The notes below the pieces were generated by a model. That model was given only the letters and a program-made list of their open reading frames with translations. It did not search any database and had not been told where the DNA came from. A stretch of DNA of 14,482 bases from Bacteroidota bacterium (GTDB taxonomy: Bacteria > Bacteroidota > Bacteroidia > NS11-12g > UBA955). Each line of letters begins with the position of its first letter. The stretch's first letter is position 1. The stretch covers positions 1 to 14,482 of the forward strand of contig SXYY01000189.1 of the NCBI GenBank assembly GCA_005788145.1, read 5' to 3'. The position numbers and the translations under genes were made by a program. Below, piece by piece: positions 8,273 to 14,482 of this stretch.

Positions 8273-9488
8273 ATTGCCGTCGGTTTGCAAGCAAAAGGGG
8301 CGGGCCACCATCGAAAGGGTTGTCGGATCGACCCAAACTGTGAATTTCTAGGCCATTGGCGCGTTTAACGGCATCGTTACCGTAGCGATTTCGCAGCCTA
8401 TCCATCGCCTGGTACAAGTTGGCCATCTCTTCACTGTCTTCAAACAAATTCATCTGAAATCCGCCGCTGACCAAATCACTCAACCTCACCCCAATCAATC
8501 GAATCAATAAGCGCCGGTTGTAGAGTTTGTCGAACAGTTCCAACGATTTGGCAATGAGTATATGATCAGCACTCGTGTAGGGGATTTTGGCCTGTAGTGT
8601 GTGGGTGTTGAAATCACTGTAGCGCACTTTTACCGTGATACAAGCGCAGAGTTTATCGCCCTTGCGCAGTTGATACGCCAGATTTTCAGCCATTGCGCTG
8701 ATGATGTTTCGCAGTTTAACGACATCGATGGTGTCTTTTTCAAAGGTGCGTTCAGAACCAATGCTTTTTCGCTCTTGATAAGGCTCTACTTTGCGATTGT
8801 CGATGCCTTGGGCCTTCTTCCACAAATCGATGCCTGGCTTTTGTAGCGTTTTGAACAGCAATTCCATGGGCATTTCTTGCAGCGTTTTGATGTACTGAAT
8901 GCCCAATCCCCGCAGTGTTTTGTAGGTTTCGGTTCCTACGCCAGGGATTTTTTTGACCGATAATGGTGCCAAAAAGGGAATCTCATCGCCCAAATCTACC
9001 TTTCGCTGTCCCGCCGGCTTGGCAGTACCTGTAGCCACTTTGCTCACCGTTTTGTTGCTGGCCACCCCAAAACTAATGGGCAGCCCCGTTTCCTTCAAGA
9101 TTTTCGCTTTTAATTCCATGGCCAACTTCCAAGTACCAAAGAATTTTTCCATCCCCGTTAAGTCGATGTAAAACTCGTCGATGCTGCTTTTTTCATACAA
9201 AGGCACCGATTCCGCAATGATGCTGGTGACGTCTTTGGAATAATCGCTGTAAAGCTGGGAATCTCCACGGATGATGATGGCGTTCGGACATAGTTGCTTG
9301 GCTTGTTTCATGGGCATGGCGCTGTGGATACCAAAGGCTCGGGCTTCGTAACTGCAACTGGCTACAACGCCGCGATCGCTATTGCCACCAATGATGACAG
9401 GCTTGCCATTCAAGGCACTGTTTTTCAATCGCTCTACACTCACAAAAAACGAGTCTAAATCCATGTGGGTGATGATGGTTTCTGGCAT
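8271..9488 (-). CDS. dinB: DNA polymerase IV (Y-family translesion polymerase)
   Basis: DinB performs error-prone translesion synthesis past damaged bases. The 405-residue protein opens with the Y-family motif HMDLDSFFVSVE; the metal-binding residues are D10, D104 and E105 (SSIDEFYIDL), and F15 sits at the steric-gate position. YEARAFGI (48-54) and the little-finger region are present, with KSIGSERTFEKD (241-252) and a GVRLSDLV segment (333-340). A sliding-clamp-binding peptide QMNLF (345-349) follows. Unlike in E. coli, it is not at the extreme C-terminus but is followed by about 56 residues including RNRYGNDAVKRA. The ATG at 9488 gives the standard N-terminus. It lies 139 bp after rnhB in the same direction. 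I saw no convincing promoter or LexA operator in that gap. Confidence 0.95.
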   Translation of the reverse strand: MPETIITHMDLDSFFVSVERLKNSALNGKPVIIGGNSDRGVVASCSYEARAFGIHSAMPMKQAKQLCPNAIIIRGDSQLYSDYSKDVTSIIAESVPLYEKSSIDEFYIDLTGMEKFFGTWKLAMELKAKILKETGLPISFGVASNKTVSKVATGTAKPAGQRKVDLGDEIPFLAPLSVKKIPGVGTETYKTLRGLGIQYIKTLQEMPMELLFKTLQKPGIDLWKKAQGIDNRKVEPYQERKSIGSERTFEKDTIDVVKLRNIISAMAENLAYQLRKGDKLCACITVKVRYSDFNTHTLQAKIPYTSADHILIAKSLELFDKLYNRRLLIRLIGVRLSDLVSGGFQMNLFEDSEEMANLYQAMDRLRNRYGNDAVKRANGLEIHSLGRSDNPFDGGPPLLLANRRQ

Positions 9489-9627
9489 TTGGTAATAATA
9501 TTAACAACTTTACGACAACAATTTAATCAAAATAAATGGGTTGTCAAGCGAAAGATTTTACATCGCCGATGGAGCCGAAACGCGGTCAAAGGATAAGACT
9601 AAAACTGGCGATCGCCCGGAAAACTTC

Positions 9628-10227
9628 TTAAAACAACGAGAGTTGCTCGGGCAATAATCGAAACGTTTTGCGGTGGTGCTCGGTGATGCCAAAATCGCGA
9701 ATGGCCTGTCGGTGAGACGCTGTGGGATACCCAGCGTTGCGATCCCAGCCGTAATGAGGATGGGTGAAGTGTAGATCTTCCATCAACGTATCTCTGTGGG
9801 TTTTGGCCAAAATACTGGCGGCAGCAATGTGCAAGAATCGACCATCGCCCTTCACTTCCGTTTTGTGGGCAACATTGCGCCATGGCTTGAAGCGATTGCC
9901 ATCCACGGCGATGAACTGGGGTAGGGTACCCAAATTGTCCAAAGCGCGGTGCATCGCCAAAATACTGGCATTCAGGATATTGATCTTGTCGATTTCAGCT
10001 GGTGAACAACTGCCAATACCCCAAAATAGAGATTCTGATTCAATGATTTTCCTCAAGGCCTCACGGTGTGATTTGCCCACTTGTTTTGAATCGTTGAGCC
10101 AAGGGTGGTGGAAATCAGAGGGAAGAATTACCGCGGCAGCAACCACTGGTCCCGCCAAACACCCCCTGCCAGCTTCATCGCAGCCCGCTTCAAATTGAAA
10201 ATCAGTGATTTGGGATAATAATACCAT
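9628..10227 (-). CDS. rnhB: Ribonuclease HII
   Basis: RNase HII cleaves RNA in RNA-DNA hybrids and removes single ribonucleotides misincorporated in DNA. The 199-residue protein has the N-terminal signature GCDEAGRGCLAGPV with catalytic D17 and E18. It also has D109 in AVDGN and D146 in SILAKTHRD, which complete the acidic active site, and HPHYGWDRNAGYPT, typical of the family. Length is normal. The last five residues, QLSLF, match the consensus peptide that binds the bacterial beta sliding clamp. The ATG at 10227 is the only reasonable start. It lies 35 bp downstream of the glycosyltransferase gene in the same direction, with no terminator seen, so the two may share a transcript. No promoter of its own was recognised. 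Confidence 0.96.
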   Translation of the reverse strand: MVLLSQITDFQFEAGCDEAGRGCLAGPVVAAAVILPSDFHHPWLNDSKQVGKSHREALRKIIESESLFWGIGSCSPAEIDKINILNASILAMHRALDNLGTLPQFIAVDGNRFKPWRNVAHKTEVKGDGRFLHIAAASILAKTHRDTLMEDLHFTHPHYGWDRNAGYPTASHRQAIRDFGITEHHRKTFRLLPEQLSLF

Positions 10228-10262
10228 GGAAGATGATTGCGCAGTTGGCTGTGAATGTGGTT

Positions 10263-11078
10263 TTAGGATTGTCGTTTGCCAAACAAGGCCCAGCCGTATT
10301 TCAACGTGACTTCAACCATCTGCCAATAACAGATCACTATGCCACTGTATCCGTGCATCCAGCCCCGTTTGAATAAATAATTCCGAATAAAGCGCGCTGG
10401 ACCTGCGGTGAAAAGTTTGAAGAGCAGAAAGGCGAAGGTTAATTGGTTTCGCACCGGTAAACCTGAAGAATCAACAAGTTCTGACTGTATGGCTCGGCCG
10501 CCAATTCGACCAAATTTTAAGGCTTGGGCTTTCACCGCGGCCAAATCAGCATAGGTGTAATGCAAAATATCACCCTTCATTTTGTTGATGGGATATTTCG
10601 ATTGAATCACAAATTTGTCGTGCGGATTTCTTCCAGCCCAAGTCCCACACCTCCGATCCCATAAGCGCAATTTGTTATCGGGGTACCACCCACAGCCACG
10701 AATGGGTCTATCGGCCAAATGGTTGAGTCTGGAAAAGGAAAATCCTTTGGTTTGGCCATAATAGAGTCCATTGTTTATGGCATTCCGCAGGTTTTCGCGT
10801 AGTTCATCGGACAGACACTCATCGGCATCCAGACTCAGGACCCAATGGTGTTTTGCTTGATCTTTCGCCCAATTTTTTTGTTGTATATGTCCTTCAAAGT
10901 CGTGTTGGATCACACGCGCTCCTTCATTTACGGCGATTTCACAAGTATTGTCGCTACTAAAGCTATCAACAACAAGAACTTCATCAACCAAATCAATCAC
11001 AGATTTGATGCAACGAGCGATGTTGGCTCCTTCGTTGTGCGTGATGATGACCGCTGATATTCCTGTTGAAACATCCAC
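10263..11078 (-). CDS. Family 2 glycosyltransferase, WaaE/KdtX-like
   Basis: This 271-residue protein has the GT-A nucleotide-sugar fold: ISAVIITHNEGANIARCIKSV at the N-terminus, VLVVDSFSSDNT (34-45), and the metal/sugar-nucleotide motif SLDADE (82-87) with DAD at 84-86. NKLRLWDRR (135-143) and the amphipathic C-terminus from about 225, including FIRNYLFKRG, match the WaaE/KdtX-like branch of GT2, which adds hexoses to the lipopolysaccharide inner core in other bacteria. A role at the cytoplasmic face of the membrane in surface glycan synthesis is inferred; donor and acceptor are unknown. No ATG fits; GTG at 11078 is the best start and leaves only a short tail before the conserved beta strand. 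It is transcribed divergently from the neighbouring T9SS substrate gene and is followed 35 bp later by rnhB. Confidence 0.88.
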   Translation of the reverse strand: MDVSTGISAVIITHNEGANIARCIKSVIDLVDEVLVVDSFSSDNTCEIAVNEGARVIQHDFEGHIQQKNWAKDQAKHHWVLSLDADECLSDELRENLRNAINNGLYYGQTKGFSFSRLNHLADRPIRGCGWYPDNKLRLWDRRCGTWAGRNPHDKFVIQSKYPINKMKGDILHYTYADLAAVKAQALKFGRIGGRAIQSELVDSSGLPVRNQLTFAFLLFKLFTAGPARFIRNYLFKRGWMHGYSGIVICYWQMVEVTLKYGWALFGKRQS

Positions 11079-11282
11079 GGAGGCGAAGATAGGAATTAAC
11101 TCGCCTTATTAAAATGATTCAAGATGATCTGTCGGCCTGCTTTGTATACCTTCACAGATTCGCCATTGTGTATCCAAATCAAGCTTTTTGATTAATTGAG
11201 AAATAATAGATTAGATATATCCGAATGTTTTTGTCGACGATTGTTTAAGCAACAAATCAGTGTTTTTGTGGGTCTAATCTAT

Positions 11283-12908
11283 ATGAAGCAATTATGTTGC
11301 AGTTGGTTAGGATTGATTGGATTTGTCTTATTTCAAATGGTATATCCCTATGATTGCGACGGTCAACTGCTGCAAGTGAAATTTCCGGATACCTTAGAAT
11401 GCAATCGGGATAGTGTGGAATTTATGAGTACAGAATCGGCGAAAACCCACTATTGGCATCCTGTAGAACCTTGGACCGAGGACACCAATTTTCTCAATAG
11501 TCCCCTACCCAACATTCAATTCATCAAAATGGTCATTGACAACAATGAATCCATTTCTGTAGCGATTGATTCGGGGGTGATCTATTTGTTTATGCCAAAT
11601 CATTGCTACGGCCTGGTTTGTTTAAAATACAGTCACGGTTTTCAATCGAAGCCTGTGTTGATCAATTATGGATGGCTGAACAACACATTGCTGGGCTGTA
11701 TAAGCAATATTCACATCTTAAAAGAGGGTGATAAATGGTATGGTATTGCATTTATTACGGGGACAGAAAATCGAAGCAGAATTGTGCGATTGGAATTTGG
11801 CAATTCGCTCAATAACATTCCCAAAGGAAAGGAAATCATGATTTACAACGGGTCCCAACTCGCGAGCCAGATTTATATGACTCGCGTGAATGGTGCATTG
11901 TTTGGCTATGGCGTTGACCGACGTGACAACGGATTTACCCAAATCAATTTTGGAAATTCAGTCATGAATACCCCAGAATTCACATTTCTCAAAGTTCCCT
12001 ATCGCAAATGCCAATTTAGGGCGCTCACCATGGGGATGGATGCTTCAGGAAATCATTGGATCTTGGCACCTACGATCAGTTCGGGCAATTTTGTGTTGGT
12101 AAAATTGGGCAAGGATCCATTGAATAAAAATCCGGGAATCGATTCTATCGGCATGTTTGGAATACCTGGCGGAGACTATTTGGGTATTATGTCATACACC
12201 GTGGCGGGCAAAACATTCGTTTGGTTGAACAACGAAAATAACCGTCAGAACTTTTTTTATTTTGGCAACGGAATCTACAAACCTCCCACAGTGGTCAAAG
12301 GATTGGGCAATCCATTCAACGCGATATGGGATTATGGTGGGATGACACCACCATTTCGATTTCAAGATACGCTGTATGCCATATCGAATTCGGAATATGA
12401 GGGATTGTACTTGATGAAATTCTCAATGAACAATTCATCCTATTATCAGTCGCTACAAACCAATTTTATTGATCGCAATACCCCTGAATTGCACTTCAAA
12501 AAAAATCTTGTCAAATCGACCAACTCAGAAATCCGAATGCGCTATGTAATCAATGAAGGGCGGCCTGATCAGCGAGATACCATTTTCTCGGTGGCGACGC
12601 GCGAATGTCCCATAGATCCCAACTGTAAAATTTGGGTACCCGATGCTTTTTCGCCCAATGGCAACGGGCTGAATGATCTCTTTGGGATGAAAAGTTCGTG
12701 CGAAATCTATCGTGCCGAGATGATTATTTACAACCGCTGGGGACAGGCGATACACCGATCACAGGGTGAGAATCCCACTTGGGACGGTCGATTTGCTGGT
12801 GAAGATTGTCCGGAAGGCGTGTATGCCTATAAATTGGTTTATCAAGTAGGCGAGGGTTTTCCGGAAAAAGCGCATTCAGGAACCCTATTTCTCTCCAGGA
12901 AGTACTGA
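11283..12908 (+). CDS. Secreted propeller-like repeat protein with type B T9SS sorting domain
   Basis: The ATG at 11283 starts a 541-residue protein with a hydrophobic export signal (MKQLCCSWLGLIGFVLFQMV). An upstream in-frame start at 11196 would bury this signal and is not favoured. From about residue 90 to 390 the protein has six repeats, each a pair of strands ending in a motif like [LI]xFGNSxxNxP. The anchor residues fall at 116, 172, 223, 275, 327 and 380, i.e. 51-56 residues apart, as in a beta-propeller. The C-terminus is the gliding motility-associated sorting domain: WVPDAFSPNGNG (from 451), IYNRWGQ (482-488), WDG (500-502) and EGVYAYK (511-517). So it is predicted to cross the outer membrane by the type IX system. 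Ligand or enzymatic function is not evident. It diverges from the glycosyltransferase gene. Confidence 0.88.
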   Translation: MKQLCCSWLGLIGFVLFQMVYPYDCDGQLLQVKFPDTLECNRDSVEFMSTESAKTHYWHPVEPWTEDTNFLNSPLPNIQFIKMVIDNNESISVAIDSGVIYLFMPNHCYGLVCLKYSHGFQSKPVLINYGWLNNTLLGCISNIHILKEGDKWYGIAFITGTENRSRIVRLEFGNSLNNIPKGKEIMIYNGSQLASQIYMTRVNGALFGYGVDRRDNGFTQINFGNSVMNTPEFTFLKVPYRKCQFRALTMGMDASGNHWILAPTISSGNFVLVKLGKDPLNKNPGIDSIGMFGIPGGDYLGIMSYTVAGKTFVWLNNENNRQNFFYFGNGIYKPPTVVKGLGNPFNAIWDYGGMTPPFRFQDTLYAISNSEYEGLYLMKFSMNNSSYYQSLQTNFIDRNTPELHFKKNLVKSTNSEIRMRYVINEGRPDQRDTIFSVATRECPIDPNCKIWVPDAFSPNGNGLNDLFGMKSSCEIYRAEMIIYNRWGQAIHRSQGENPTWDGRFAGEDCPEGVYAYKLVYQVGEGFPEKAHSGTLFLSRKY

Positions 12909-12935
12909 TTCAGTGGCATTTTGGGGTTAGATCAT

Positions 12936-12966
12936 AAAAAAAGCCCCTCATTTCTGAGAGGCTTTT
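12936..12966 (-). terminator. Intrinsic terminator downstream of tRNA(CAT)
   Basis: On the minus strand GCCTCTCA pairs with TGAGGGGC (one G-U) around a GAAA tetraloop, extended by AAAA/TTTT pairing and followed by seven T. It begins immediately after the tRNA CCA. On the plus strand the same hairpin has a C-A mismatch and only four T, so it would end the 11283-12908 transcript less efficiently, but it is the only candidate there. Confidence 0.85.
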
Positions 12967-13043
12967 GGTGGGCCCTGCTGGGTTCGAACCAGCGACCCCC
13001 TGATTATGAGTCAGGTGCTACTAACCAGCTGAGCTACGAGGTC
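12966..13043 (-). tRNA. tRNA with CAU anticodon (Met or Ile2), acceptor stem mismatched; possibly degenerate or chimeric
   Basis: The anticodon arm is CCTGA-CTCATAA-TCAGG, giving anticodon CAT. The T arm GCTGG-TTCGAAC-CCAGC is perfect, the variable loop is GGGTC, and CCA is encoded (12968-12966). The 3' half resembles tRNA-Ile2(CAU). The 5' half does not fit it. The seven bases before TAGCTCAG are GACCTCG, but the 3' acceptor strand is AGGGCCC, leaving three of seven positions unpaired plus one G-U. The D arm has C opposite U at 13:22, and the D loop is one base longer than usual. No TAnnTTTG promoter is visible upstream. Identity as elongator Met, Ile2 or a nonfunctional remnant cannot be decided here. 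An integrase gene begins 72 bp from its 5' end. Confidence 0.7.
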
Positions 13044-13069
13044 TAAGCCAGTTTTTCTGGGGGTAGCTC
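13031..13069. repeat. Nested inverted repeat between tRNA(CAT) and integrase
   Basis: Outer arms GAGCTAC (13031-13037) and GTAGCTC (13063-13069) are perfect inverted copies; the left arm is part of the tRNA D arm and acceptor junction. Inside them CCAG (13048-13051) and CTGG (13057-13060) are inverted around TTTTT. The layout and position next to a tyrosine recombinase gene would suit an attachment core or recombinase binding sites, but this is inferred only. Confidence 0.4.
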
Positions 13070-13095
13070 TCCTTTTGTGAAGTTGTTTTTTTTAA

Positions 13096-13115
13096 GTGCG
13101 TAATCTAATGCGCAC
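13096..13115. repeat. Short inverted repeat abutting the integrase start codon
   Basis: GTGCG (13096-13100) and CGCAC (13111-13115) are inverted around a 10-bp A/T-rich spacer, with the second arm touching the integrase ATG. It could be an operator for autoregulation or a leader hairpin hiding the start. The arms are short, so chance is possible. Confidence 0.25.
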
Positions 13116-14216
13116 ATGAATTCAGCTTTAACATATACAAGTCCAAAACTAGTCAGCGAAAAAAGAGGTCGTATGTATGTCTTCTTCAGAAATCTCGTTA
13201 CCAAGGAAGCTTTCAAATTTTACTCCGGTAAAGATTTTGGGATGCCTACTTGTAGGGGTTTAGATTCGAAGGAGAAGGAAATTTACTACCGATCCCTTTT
13301 GTCTATGGTTAATTATCAACTTTTGAATGGTTGGACACCTGAGGCCGAAGTAAAGCAGAAAGTTGTGATTGATTTTTCTTTCAAAGAAGCTGCTGCTGAG
13401 TTGGAAAAGTTCATCCCTAAGGCTGATTATGGGGATAAGCACAAGTATTCATTGCTGTGGTATTTAAAGTCGCTTAAACAAGCTTATATGGGGTCGCAAT
13501 TGAATGATATTACCACTGCATCCTTGACAGCATTTATCATGAAGCGACATACTGGGAGCAATACATCTTTTAACACCGCCAGAAGGTATTACAGGGGTAT
13601 TTTTAACCTGTTTCAGCAATTGGGATACATGGATTTTAACCCGGTATCTGAAATCAAAGCAAAGAGGGCAGAGGCTACTATAAATGCTGCATTCACTTCT
13701 CAAGAACTTACTTCTTTGTTCGAGTATTTGAAAGTTACAGACATTGTTCTTTATCGGGTTGCTTTACTAATGTACACTACCTTTTTACGACCACATCAGG
13801 AAATCCGATTGCTGAAAGCCAAGTTCTTCCAATTTGAAGGTAGGCAATTGGTTCTTCCACCCAGATACACGAAGAATGGTAAGCAAACTACAATACCTCT
13901 GCAATCGATTGTTCTGGATGAGTTTGAGTTCGTACAATCGATGGAAGGAGAAGAACCCATTTTTGGGAAAGTGAACCCTTACTACTTATCTACCAAGTGG
14001 GGTATCAAAGTCAGAGATCGATATCCATTGAAAGAGAATCAGACGCTATATTCTATACGTCACACCGCAGCAGTAGAAACCTATAGTAGAACCAAGGATG
14101 TTGCTTTGATTCAACGTCTAATGCACCATAGTAGCATGGAGGTCACCATAGGTTATCTGAGAAGCCTGAATTGTGGTTTGAATGGTATAACAGCGGATAT
14201 GTATCCGAGTATTTAA
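13116..14216 (+). CDS. Tyrosine recombinase / integrase
   Basis: The 366-residue protein is a phage-type site-specific recombinase. Residues ~80-175 form the SAM-like core-binding domain, and ~190-350 the catalytic domain. Catalytic residues visible are R225 (FLRPHQEIRLL), a lysine in TKNGK (K253 or K256), R315 in YSIRHTAA (with Y312 where many relatives have His), H338 in MHHSS, and the nucleophile Y347 in GYLRS. The His-Tyr spacing of nine residues is normal. It starts 72 bp from a tRNA gene, a common integration target, and probably marks the left end of an integrative element that continues beyond the window. By eye the gene is more A/T-rich than the housekeeping genes to its left. Its stop codon overlaps the stop of the convergent minus-strand gene. 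No clear promoter was recognised. Confidence 0.9.
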   Translation: MNSALTYTSPKLVSEKRGRMYVFFRNLVTKEAFKFYSGKDFGMPTCRGLDSKEKEIYYRSLLSMVNYQLLNGWTPEAEVKQKVVIDFSFKEAAAELEKFIPKADYGDKHKYSLLWYLKSLKQAYMGSQLNDITTASLTAFIMKRHTGSNTSFNTARRYYRGIFNLFQQLGYMDFNPVSEIKAKRAEATINAAFTSQELTSLFEYLKVTDIVLYRVALLMYTTFLRPHQEIRLLKAKFFQFEGRQLVLPPRYTKNGKQTTIPLQSIVLDEFEFVQSMEGEEPIFGKVNPYYLSTKWGIKVRDRYPLKENQTLYSIRHTAAVETYSRTKDVALIQRLMHHSSMEVTIGYLRSLNCGLNGITADMYPSI

Positions 14217-14482
14217 CATGGTCTAAAAGTTGGCGATACATCAAATAACGCAAGAGACTCCTCTTGCATGATTTTCAGCAGTTCTAAGCGATATTCTTCG
14301 ATGGTGTACACAGAATCATGCTTGGTAAAAATGGGTGCCTTAGGATGCTCATTATGCATGCGTTTGCAAACTTTTTCTAGAATGAAGTATGATTCCAAGC
14401 GTTGGAGCAAGATAGCAAAGTACCCCTTTGTGTTTTTGTCCTCGTTTTTAATCTGCTTGATGTAGTCAATGGTCTGGGGAAA
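14213..14482 (-). CDS. C-terminal part of an unrecognised protein, possibly a single-subunit polymerase palm domain (5' truncated)
   Basis: The minus-strand frame is open from the window edge to a TAA at 14215-14213, giving 89 visible residues. A TTG at 14410 could be called as a start, but the frame clearly continues upstream with plausible coding sequence (FPQTIDYIKQIKNENKD), so this is the C-terminus of a longer protein. Visible features are LQRLES, a long helix, then PIFTKHDSVYT and a helical tail ending in PTFRPC. The helix followed by a hydrophobic strand and HDS is reminiscent of motif C in T7-like RNA polymerases (HDSFGT) and the HDE of family A DNA polymerases. That assignment is tentative. 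It converges on the integrase with overlapping stop codons (TTAA), which argues that both are real genes of the same element. Confidence 0.6.
   Translation of the reverse strand, partial: FPQTIDYIKQIKNEDKNTKGYFAILLQRLESYFILEKVCKRMHNEHPKAPIFTKHDSVYTIEEYRLELLKIMQEESLALFDVSPTFRPC

Noticed and set aside
9589..9597. TATCCTTTG on the minus strand as a dinB -7 box
   Set aside because: Spacing inside the element is three bases rather than two (TA-TCC-TTTG), and no -33 element is convincingly placed.
9608..9617. GGCGATCGCC palindrome after rnhB as a terminator
   Set aside because: A perfect 10-bp palindrome leaves almost no loop and is followed by only four T; it is more likely just a palindromic site.
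9599..9883. Minus-strand open frame of 94 codons overlapping rnhB
   Set aside because: It is out of frame inside a well-supported rnhB gene, has no family resemblance, and is typical of an antisense or off-frame shadow.
11177..11193. Small hairpin AATCAA/TTGATT in the divergent intergenic region
   Set aside because: It has a six-base A/T-rich stem without a T-tract and no relation to a recognised promoter; likely chance in A/T-rich DNA.
11261..11268. TGTTTTTG as a -7 box for the 11283-12908 gene
   Set aside because: The second base does not match the consensus, the spacing to the only TTG (11241) is 17 bp, and the start would lie very close to the ATG; too weak to list.
11196..11282. Upstream start for the propeller-repeat protein
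   Set aside because: The extra 29 residues would precede a clear hydrophobic export signal beginning at the ATG at 11283.

Overview
The window is chromosomal DNA of a member of the Bacteroidota. Two proteins carry the 'gliding motility-associated' (type B) C-terminal sorting domain of the type IX secretion system. A clear Bacteroidota-type promoter (TAnnTTTG at -7, TTTG near -33) precedes a tRNA gene, genes lack obvious Shine-Dalgarno sequences, and the housekeeping proteins have the expected lengths. I cannot place it below phylum level from sequence alone.

Layout. Bases 2-940 (+) are the 3' end of a large PKD-domain surface protein whose start lies outside the window. It converges, with only 8 bp between stops, on a long minus-strand block (949-11078). 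Read in the direction of transcription, that block holds a family 2 glycosyltransferase, ribonuclease HII (rnhB), DNA polymerase IV (dinB), a secreted CAP-domain protein, tRNA-Leu(UAG), trigger factor (tig), clpP, clpX and a UMF1-type MFS transporter. The tig-clpP-clpX trio is the classic arrangement of a ribosome-bound chaperone with an ATP-dependent protease; clpP and clpX are 5 bp apart, and the MFS gene follows after 54 bp. rnhB and dinB both act in genome maintenance, and both proteins carry a recognisable sliding-clamp-binding peptide.

Divergent from the glycosyltransferase is a 541-residue secreted protein (11283-12908, +). It has six regularly spaced FGNS-type repeats, suggesting a six-bladed beta-propeller, followed by a second type B sorting domain. 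A strong minus-strand terminator and a tRNA with a CAT anticodon follow.

From about 13031 rightward the DNA looks like the left end of an integrated element. A tyrosine recombinase (13116-14216, +) starts 72 bp from the tRNA. A minus-strand gene that runs off the window edge has its stop codon overlapping the integrase stop, and its C-terminus resembles the palm (HDS) region of single-subunit nucleic-acid polymerases. The tRNA(CAT) has a badly mismatched acceptor stem and no visible promoter, and a nested inverted repeat lies between it and the integrase. Together these suggest a tRNA rearranged by integration.

No CRISPR array, complete insertion sequence or rRNA was seen, and no gene-free stretch exceeds about 210 bases.
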